The translations under genes and the position numbers were made by a program. This document shows positions 5,720-10,137 of a stretch of 10,137 nucleotides of DNA, in pieces. The notes beneath the pieces were generated by a model. That model ran no database searches. It was not told the origin of the DNA and saw only the letters and a list, made by a program, of their open reading frames with translations. The DNA is taken from positions 1 to 10,137 of the forward strand of contig CANLGS010000073.1 in assembly GCA_947490035.1 (NCBI GenBank), written 5' to 3'. The DNA comes from Gemmataceae bacterium. GTDB lineage: Bacteria; Planctomycetota; Planctomycetia; Gemmatales; Gemmataceae. Positions within the stretch are counted from its first letter, which is position 1. Each line of letters opens with the position of its first letter.

Positions 5720-7141
5720 TCACCCCACGGGCATCTGGTCGGCGTGGTAGAGGTGGTGCGGGCGGCTCTCGGCGTCCGTCCACGCGGCCGTCTTGGGCAG
5801 ACCCAGCGCGCTGTAGATCGTCGCGGCGAAGTTCTCCGGCGATTGCGGGTCCGTCGCGGGGTAGCCGCCGTTCTTGTCCGAAGAGCCGACCACGCGACCG
5901 CCCTTCACGCCGCCGCCGGCCAAGAACACTGACTGCACCGAACCCCAGTGGTCGCGGCCCGGCCCCTTGTAGTGCTGCGTCAGCGTGCTGATCCGCGGCG
6001 TGCGCCCGAACTCGCCCGCCATCACGATCAGGGTGGAGTCGAGCAGCCCGCGTTGCTCCAGATCATCGAGCAGCGCGCGGAGCGCCTTGTCCGTCGGCGG
6101 GAGTAGTTTGTCCTTCAGGTGCGGGAACGCGTTGCCGTGCGTGTCCCACGTCTCGTTGTTGCCGAGGTTCACCTGCACGAGATTCACTCCGGCTTCCACC
6201 AGCCGCGCGCTCATCAGCAGCGACCAGCCGAACGCGTTGTTGCCGTAGCGGTCGAGGTCGCGCGGGCTGGCCTTGTTCAGGTCGAACGCGGCGCGCACGC
6301 GAGCGTCCGTGAGCAAGCTCACCGCGTCCGCACGCGAGCGGTCGAACGCACCGGCGTTCGCGTTGCCGTCGAGCGTCTTGCGCTGTGCGTCGAGGTGCTT
6401 GAGGATGTCGAGCCGGCCGCCGAAGCGGTCGCCGTCCACGCCCTGCGGTAGGTTCAGATCGGGGATTGTGAATGCGCGGCGATTCGCACTGTAGACGCGC
6501 TGCTGGTGGTCGAACTCGTACTGCGGGTAGGCGCCATACGCCTTCGGCTCGAAGGCGCTGGCTTCGAGGAACCACGGGTCGCGCGCGCGGCCCATCACGC
6601 CCGCGAACTGCCCCGGAATGACGCGCCCGCTGTTGTGAACGATCCGGTCCGGCAGCACGATCGCCGGCGGCAGGTTGTTACGCGACTTCGTGACCGCGCT
6701 CGCGATGGACGCGAGGCTCGGGTGGTCGCTCGACTTCGGCGCGCTCGGGTCGAAGCCGACCGGCTTGTCGCTGCGCCCGGTCAGCATGATGTGGTGACTC
6801 AGCGAGTGGTCGTTCGACGGGTGCGTGAGCGACCGCACCACGCACCACTTGTCCGAACACGCGGCGAGTTTCGGCAAGTGTTCCGTGATGCGCAGACCGG
6901 GCGTTTTGGTCGCGGTGGTGCCGAACTCGCCGCGAATCGCGTCCGGCGCGTCGGGCTTCGGGTCGAAGCTCTCGTGCTGCGCCAGCCCGCCGGACAGGAA
7001 CACGTAGATGACCGACTTCGCGCTGTGCTTTGACGCGGCGCGCAGGGTGTTGAGTTCGCTGAGGCCCAGACCGAGCAGCCCGACGGCACCGGCTTGAATG
7101 GCGTGACGGCGGGTGAATTGCGGATGGGAGAAACGGGGCAT
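5720..7141 (-). CDS. DUF1501 domain-containing protein with Tat-type leader
   Basis: This is a 473-residue member of DUF1501, a family related to the alkaline phosphatase/sulfatase superfamily and very abundant in planctomycetes. A twin-arginine leader is visible: FTRRHAIQAGAVGLLGLGL (9-27), predicting export by Tat. Family landmarks are VFLSGGLAQHESFDPKPDAP (47-66), where many members have GG.SQ.D.FDPKP, HHIMLTG (116-122), NETWDTHGN (329-337), MAGEFGRTPRIS (374-385) and GRDHWG (395-400). The carboxylate and histidine positions expected for metal binding are present. The length is normal (430-490). ATG 7141 starts just before the leader, whereas upstream extensions would run into the intergenic repeat. 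No strong Shine-Dalgarno is seen. DUF1501 genes usually follow a DUF1549/DUF1553 cytochrome-like gene. None is here, because the gene upstream is divergent. The substrate is unknown. Confidence 0.93.
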   Translation of the reverse strand: MPRFSHPQFTRRHAIQAGAVGLLGLGLSELNTLRAASKHSAKSVIYVFLSGGLAQHESFDPKPDAPDAIRGEFGTTATKTPGLRITEHLPKLAACSDKWCVVRSLTHPSNDHSLSHHIMLTGRSDKPVGFDPSAPKSSDHPSLASIASAVTKSRNNLPPAIVLPDRIVHNSGRVIPGQFAGVMGRARDPWFLEASAFEPKAYGAYPQYEFDHQQRVYSANRRAFTIPDLNLPQGVDGDRFGGRLDILKHLDAQRKTLDGNANAGAFDRSRADAVSLLTDARVRAAFDLNKASPRDLDRYGNNAFGWSLLMSARLVEAGVNLVQVNLGNNETWDTHGNAFPHLKDKLLPPTDKALRALLDDLEQRGLLDSTLIVMAGEFGRTPRISTLTQHYKGPGRDHWGSVQSVFLAGGGVKGGRVVGSSDKNGGYPATDPQSPENFAATIYSALGLPKTAAWTDAESRPHHLYHADQMPVG

Positions 7142-7171
7142 GGCGGCGCTCGCGGCGGGTGGGATGGTGTT

Positions 7172-7200
7172 ACTATCGACGATTCGAGCGCGGGACGCAA
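7172..7200 (-). promoter_or_regulatory. Candidate promoter for the DUF1501 gene
   Basis: On the minus strand TTGCGT (7200-7195) and GATAGT (7177-7172) are separated by exactly 17 bp, a sigma-70-like pair with three and four of six consensus matches. The -10 lies 30 nt before the DUF1501 ATG at 7141, giving a short leader. The pair ends 5 bp before the large inverted repeat begins. The match is modest. Confidence 0.3.
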
Positions 7201-7205
7201 CAGCC

Positions 7206-7355
7206 AAGAACCTCTCCCCCCAACCCCCTTCCCTAAGAAGGGAGGGGGAGCAAGACAGCGGCGCGGCTCGCGCCGCACCTTGCGAAGACACGAGCGCAGC
7301 TCGTGTCTCTGGCCCCCTCCCTTCTTAGGGGAGGGGGTTGGGGGGAGAGGTTCTT
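7206..7355. repeat. 150-bp inverted-repeat element with two inner hairpins
   Basis: The 43-nt outer arms (7206-7248 and 7313-7355) are reverse complements with one mismatch (T7230 against the right-arm equivalent of C). They consist of C-runs and G-runs around CCCTAAGAAGGGAGG. Inside are two perfect hairpins: GCGGCGCG/CGCGCCGC with a 3-nt loop (7258-7265 with 7269-7276), and AGACACGAGC/GCTCGTGTCT with loop GCA (7286-7295 with 7299-7308). The element fills nearly half of the 321-bp divergent gap between DUF1501 and the gene at 7463. Elements of this C-rich type recur across Gemmata genomes in my recollection, consistent with a small non-autonomous mobile or REP-like repeat. No flanking target duplication was identified. 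The rest of the gap (7356-7462) shows only a weak 6-bp hairpin, GCGGGT/ACCCGC, at 7415-7432. Confidence 0.85.
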
Positions 7356-7462
7356 CTCGCGGCAGTTACCAACCCGTTACCCACCTCGCTCGTCTGAGTG
7401 TGTAGACTGCGTGCGCGGGTGCCGTAACCCGCCACTTCCTTTCCCTCCGTGGGGTCGCGACG

Positions 7463-9061
7463 ATGAAGAAGCTGATTCGACCACTGGCCCTCTCCGCCGT
7501 GCTCGGCGCGGGCGGCATGCTGGGCACCAACTTCCTGCTCGCCGACGAGAAGCCGATCAAGCCGCTCCCGGCCCCGCCGCTGGGCGGGCGCGTCGATCCG
7601 GTCGCGCCCGGTCTGCCCGGTCTCGGGCGCGGCGACAAGGTTCCCGGCGGCAACCCGATGGGCGAGTCGAAGCCCGATAAGGACGTGGCTCCGGTGAAGG
7701 TCGGCGACACCGTCGTGAAGACCGACTTCGCGGTGAAGCCGAAGGAACTCAGCGCCGCGGTCAAGAAGGGGTTGGAGTTCCTCGTCAAGAGCCAGCAGGA
7801 AGACGGCGGCTGGAACCAGGGCGGCGGCTGGCGCACCGGCGGCGGCGGTCGCGTCGAGGGCGCGAAGGTCGAAGACCCGTCGGACATCGGCAACTCGTGC
7901 TTCGCGATGCTCGCGCTGCTCCGCGCCGGCAACACCGCGACCGAAGGCGAGTACAAGGAGAACGTCAAAAAGGGCCTCGCGTTCATCATCGCTCGCGTCG
8001 AGAAGGCCGACAAGGATTCGCTGTTCGTCACCGACGTGAAGAACACGCAACTCCAGAGCAAGATCGGGCCGTATGTCGATACGTTCCTGGTGAACCTCGT
8101 GCTGGCCGAGTTCCGCGGCAAGTCCGGCGACCAGGAGAAGAAACTGGTCGCGGCGCTCGAAAAGACCATGACCAAGATCGTCCGCCACCAGACGGCCGAC
8201 GGCGGCTTCGCGGGCAACAGCAGTTGGGCCTCGACGCTGTCGATGGGCATCTGCAACAAGAGCATCGCCCGCGCGAAGGAGCGCGGCGCGGTGGTCGATG
8301 AGGTGGTGCTGAAGAGGGCGCTGGCGCAGTCCACCTCGGCGACGACGGGCGCGGCCCCGGTCGCGGTGGCCGGACGGCCCGCGAAGGCAGACCCGGCCGC
8401 CGATGCCGGCTTCTTCGGCAAACTCGGGATGAAGCTCGCGGGGGTTGATCCGAAGCCGACGACTTCACCCGACTCCACCGTCATGGGCGGTGGCGGTCCC
8501 CGCGCCGGGCGCGCGGGCGACGCGGGCGTCGGGCTGTACGCCCAGAGCCAGGGCGCCGGCAACTCGCAGGACATCCTCAACAGCTTCCGCCGCGACGCCG
8601 AGGAAGCCAAGAAGGTCGTCGCCGACCCGAAGGCTCCGAAGGCCGACAAGGATAAGGCCGAGAAGACGCTGCAAGACGTGAAGAAGGCCGACGAAGCGAA
8701 CGACAAGGTTCAGGACAACCTCGCGAAGCAGGTGAAGAACGACAACTTCGTGGCCGGGTTCGGCAACAACGGCGGCGAAGAGTTCCTCAGCTTCATGAAC
8801 ATCAGCGAGGCGCTCATCCTCAAGGGCGGCAAGGACTGGGAAGAGTGGGATACGAAGATGCTCAAGGGGATGGAGAAGGCCCAGGACAAGGACGGTAGCT
8901 GGCAGGGTCACCACTGCATCACCGGCAAGACGTTCTGCACGTCCGGCGCGCTGCTGGTGCTGCTGGCCGACCGCACGCCGTTCCCGACCGAGGTGCTGAA
9001 GGCGGCGAAGGAGAAGAAGGACACCGCCGTGAAGCCGGACGCGCCGAAGCCGGAGAAGTAA
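7463..9061 (+). CDS. Secreted protein with prenyltransferase/squalene-oxidase-like repeats and a long low-complexity insert
   Basis: This is a 532-residue protein. An N-terminal signal peptide (MKKLIRPLALSAVLGAGGML..., cleavage likely near LLA-DE at 27-28) predicts export. A Pro/Gly-rich linker (30-75) follows. Then come repeat units of the terpenoid-cyclase (alpha/alpha toroid) type: AVKKGLEFLVKSQQEDGGWN (99-118), a second helical pair (167-215) and RHQTADGGFAGNSSWAS (241-257). The last unit covers 465-501, with QDKDGSWQGHH (474-484) and C485/C492. Residues about 290-430 interrupt the fold with an Ala/Pro/Gly-rich stretch and a highly charged, probably coiled-coil segment (375-427). The DXDD catalytic motif of true squalene cyclases is not seen, so enzymatic cyclisation is not supported. 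These planctomycete proteins have unknown function. ATG 7463 is chosen because the signal peptide follows at once; the upstream Shine-Dalgarno is weak (GGGG). Confidence 0.85.
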   Translation: MKKLIRPLALSAVLGAGGMLGTNFLLADEKPIKPLPAPPLGGRVDPVAPGLPGLGRGDKVPGGNPMGESKPDKDVAPVKVGDTVVKTDFAVKPKELSAAVKKGLEFLVKSQQEDGGWNQGGGWRTGGGGRVEGAKVEDPSDIGNSCFAMLALLRAGNTATEGEYKENVKKGLAFIIARVEKADKDSLFVTDVKNTQLQSKIGPYVDTFLVNLVLAEFRGKSGDQEKKLVAALEKTMTKIVRHQTADGGFAGNSSWASTLSMGICNKSIARAKERGAVVDEVVLKRALAQSTSATTGAAPVAVAGRPAKADPAADAGFFGKLGMKLAGVDPKPTTSPDSTVMGGGGPRAGRAGDAGVGLYAQSQGAGNSQDILNSFRRDAEEAKKVVADPKAPKADKDKAEKTLQDVKKADEANDKVQDNLAKQVKNDNFVAGFGNNGGEEFLSFMNISEALILKGGKDWEEWDTKMLKGMEKAQDKDGSWQGHHCITGKTFCTSGALLVLLADRTPFPTEVLKAAKEKKDTAVKPDAPKPEK

Positions 9062-9073
9062 CGGCTCTTGGTT

Positions 9074-9231
9074 TTTACTCCGAAGGAGTTGTATTCAATA
9101 GCCCAGGGTCGCGAGTCTTCGAGCGCACCCTGGGTGTTAGGCGAAGGGGTCGTCCGCGAAGGTTACCCAGGGTGGCGCCCGCGAAGCGCGGGCTGACCCT
9201 GGGCTGAGGAATACAACTCCTTCGGAGTAAA
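9074..9231. repeat. 158-bp three-level nested inverted repeat
   Basis: The outer arms are a perfect 23-nt inverted repeat (9074-9096 and 9209-9231), and each arm contains its own ACTCC-GAA-GGAGT hairpin. Three bases in on each side lies a perfect 11-nt pair, AGCCCAGGGTC (9100-9110) with its complement (9195-9205). Further in is a 10-nt pair, CACCCTGGGT (9126-9135) with ACCCAGGGTG (9165-9174). A side hairpin GCCCGCG/CGCGGGC (9177-9183 with 9187-9193) lies between. The element fills most of the 180-bp gap between the two repeat-protein genes, starting 12 bp after one stop and ending 10 bp before the next ATG. Spurious translations of such sequence give 'GSARASRAPPWV'-type peptides that I recall from many planctomycete annotations, suggesting a dispersed element. 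No T-run follows, so it is not a standard terminator. Confidence 0.87.
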
Positions 9232-9241
9232 GAGATTCCCC

Positions 9242-10137
9242 ATGTCGCGCTTCTTTCCCCTCGCACTCGCGCTCATCGTCGCCTTCGGCTGCGGGCGCAA
9301 GGCACCGCCGGTCGAGGTTCCTCCCGTCCCAGGCGTCGTTGTTGCGCCGCCCGACGAGGGCAGCATTCCCCCGCCGCGCCCGGTGCCGGTGCGCTCGCGT
9401 GCCCAGTCGCTCGCGCTTGGTCTCGATTACCTCCTGAAACAACAATCGGCCGACGGCGCGTGGCGCTCCGACGTGTACGGCACGTTCAAGGATGGCGTCG
9501 CGCTCACGCCGCTCGCGGTCGTCGCGTTGCAGGAAGCGCACGACTTCGACGCGCGCAACGCGACGGTCGAAGCCGCGATCAAGAAGGGCTGCGAGTTCCT
9601 CGCGAAGTTCGTCAAGGCCGACGGCGCCATCGACCCGCCGGGCGGCGGCTTCGAGTACCCCGTGTACACTGCGGCGCTCACCCTGAAAGCGTTCTCGCAC
9701 CCCAGCGCGAAGGACTTCGCGAAGCACCGCGGCGCGTGGGTGAAATACCTCAAGGAGCGGCAGCTCACGGCCGCGCTCGGTTGGAAGGAATCCGACAAGC
9801 AGTACGGCGGGTGGGGCTACTGTCGCGTAATCCCGAAGAAGCCGGAGCCTGGCACGCTTGCCCCCAGCCTGATCGAATCGAACCTGTCCGCGACGCTGTT
9901 CGCGCTCGACGCGCTGAAGACCGCAGGCGAAGCGGACCCGGCTTTATGCAAGGTGGCCGCGGTGTTCGTGCGCCGGTGCCAGAATGCGTGGCCCCCGCCA
10001 CCTGGACAGCCAAATCCGTGGGACAAGCACAACGACGGCGGGTTCCACTTCATCTACGACGACCCGACCCGCAACAAGGCTGGCAAGGCGCACGACGACC
10101 CGCTGTTGTTCCACTCCTACGGTAGCACCACCGCTGA
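9242..10137 (+). CDS. Putative lipoprotein with prenyltransferase/squalene-oxidase-like repeats (3' end outside window)
   Basis: From ATG 9242 a frame of 298 codons stays open to the window end. Residues 1-17 (MSRFFPLALALIVAFGC) look like a lipoprotein signal with C17 as the lipidated cysteine; the AFG-C box is slightly off the usual L-x-x-C form. A proline-rich linker (21-50) follows. Repeat units of the terpenoid-cyclase fold come next: GLDYLLKQQSADGAWRS (60-76), AIKKGCEFLAKFVKADGAID (112-131), and WVKYLKERQL with QYGGWGYC (166-194). Then come SNLSATLFALDALKTAG (213-229) and HNDGGFHFIYDD (263-274). The broken 'SYGSTTA' at the edge matches the conserved SYGS.T box of these planctomycete proteins. 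No DXDD cyclase motif is visible so far. It is a shorter, insert-free relative of the preceding gene's product. The only Shine-Dalgarno candidates (GGAG, AGAG) lie in or at the edge of the upstream palindromic repeat. Confidence 0.85.
   Translation, partial: MSRFFPLALALIVAFGCGRKAPPVEVPPVPGVVVAPPDEGSIPPPRPVPVRSRAQSLALGLDYLLKQQSADGAWRSDVYGTFKDGVALTPLAVVALQEAHDFDARNATVEAAIKKGCEFLAKFVKADGAIDPPGGGFEYPVYTAALTLKAFSHPSAKDFAKHRGAWVKYLKERQLTAALGWKESDKQYGGWGYCRVIPKKPEPGTLAPSLIESNLSATLFALDALKTAGEADPALCKVAAVFVRRCQNAWPPPPGQPNPWDKHNDGGFHFIYDDPTRNKAGKAHDDPLLFHSYGSTTA

Noticed and set aside
7325..8706. Long minus-strand frames opposite the 532-residue repeat protein
   Set aside because: Their composition is typical of antisense shadows, and the plus-strand frame has a signal peptide and recognisable repeats.
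1..10137. CRISPR array, toxin-antitoxin, restriction or other defence cassette
   Set aside because: No regularly spaced repeats, methyltransferase, helicase or toxin-antitoxin pair is visible. Uma2 and DUF4058 alone do not establish a defence system.

Overview
The window looks like chromosome of a GC-rich planctomycete of the Gemmata group (Gemmataceae). The evidence is family content rather than a marker gene: a TIGR02996 (Gemmata 'repeat-companion') N-terminal domain, a DUF1501 protein with a twin-arginine leader, DUF4058 and Uma2 proteins, two secreted proteins with terpenoid-cyclase-like repeats, and three kinds of palindromic intergenic repeat. No rRNA, tRNA, CRISPR array, prophage or complete insertion sequence is visible.

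Layout. Positions 1-120 hold the first 40 codons of a minus-strand gene that leaves the window, possibly a transposase. Then follow, all on the minus strand, a DUF4058 protein (283-972), a TIGR02996 protein (1126-2310), a composite palindromic repeat (2369-2506) and a cysteine synthase, cysK (2521-3513). Divergent from cysK, a small zinc-ribbon membrane protein gene (3670-3963, plus) is interrupted by an in-frame TGA. It converges on a Uma2-family gene (3969-4574, minus). Upstream of Uma2 is a minus-strand run: DUF1501 (7141-5720), a 98-residue membrane protein (5683-5387), a 69-residue protein (5390-5181) and a zinc-ribbon protein (5184-4641) that is frameshifted at a G6 run. The last three are chained by two ATGA start/stop overlaps. 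The 321-bp divergent gap before the next gene contains a large inverted repeat with two inner hairpins (7206-7355). On the plus strand follow two exported proteins with terpenoid-cyclase-like repeats (7463-9061 and 9242 to the window end), separated by a three-level nested inverted repeat (9074-9231).

How the genes work together. Only cysK has a firm biochemical role, the last step of cysteine synthesis. DUF1501 and the two repeat proteins are predicted to act outside the cytoplasm. The ATGA-linked trio is probably one translationally coupled operon, possibly read through from DUF1501, with no function I can assign. Two broken reading frames within about 1.2 kb (TGA at 3787-3789, G6 run at 4901-4906) suggest either local gene decay or sequence errors, and should be settled before interpreting those genes.

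The most unusual material is the TGA-split zinc ribbon, the ATGA-chained trio, and the nested palindromes. One palindrome ends only 10 bp before a start codon. I found no convincing defence, secretion or biosynthetic system.
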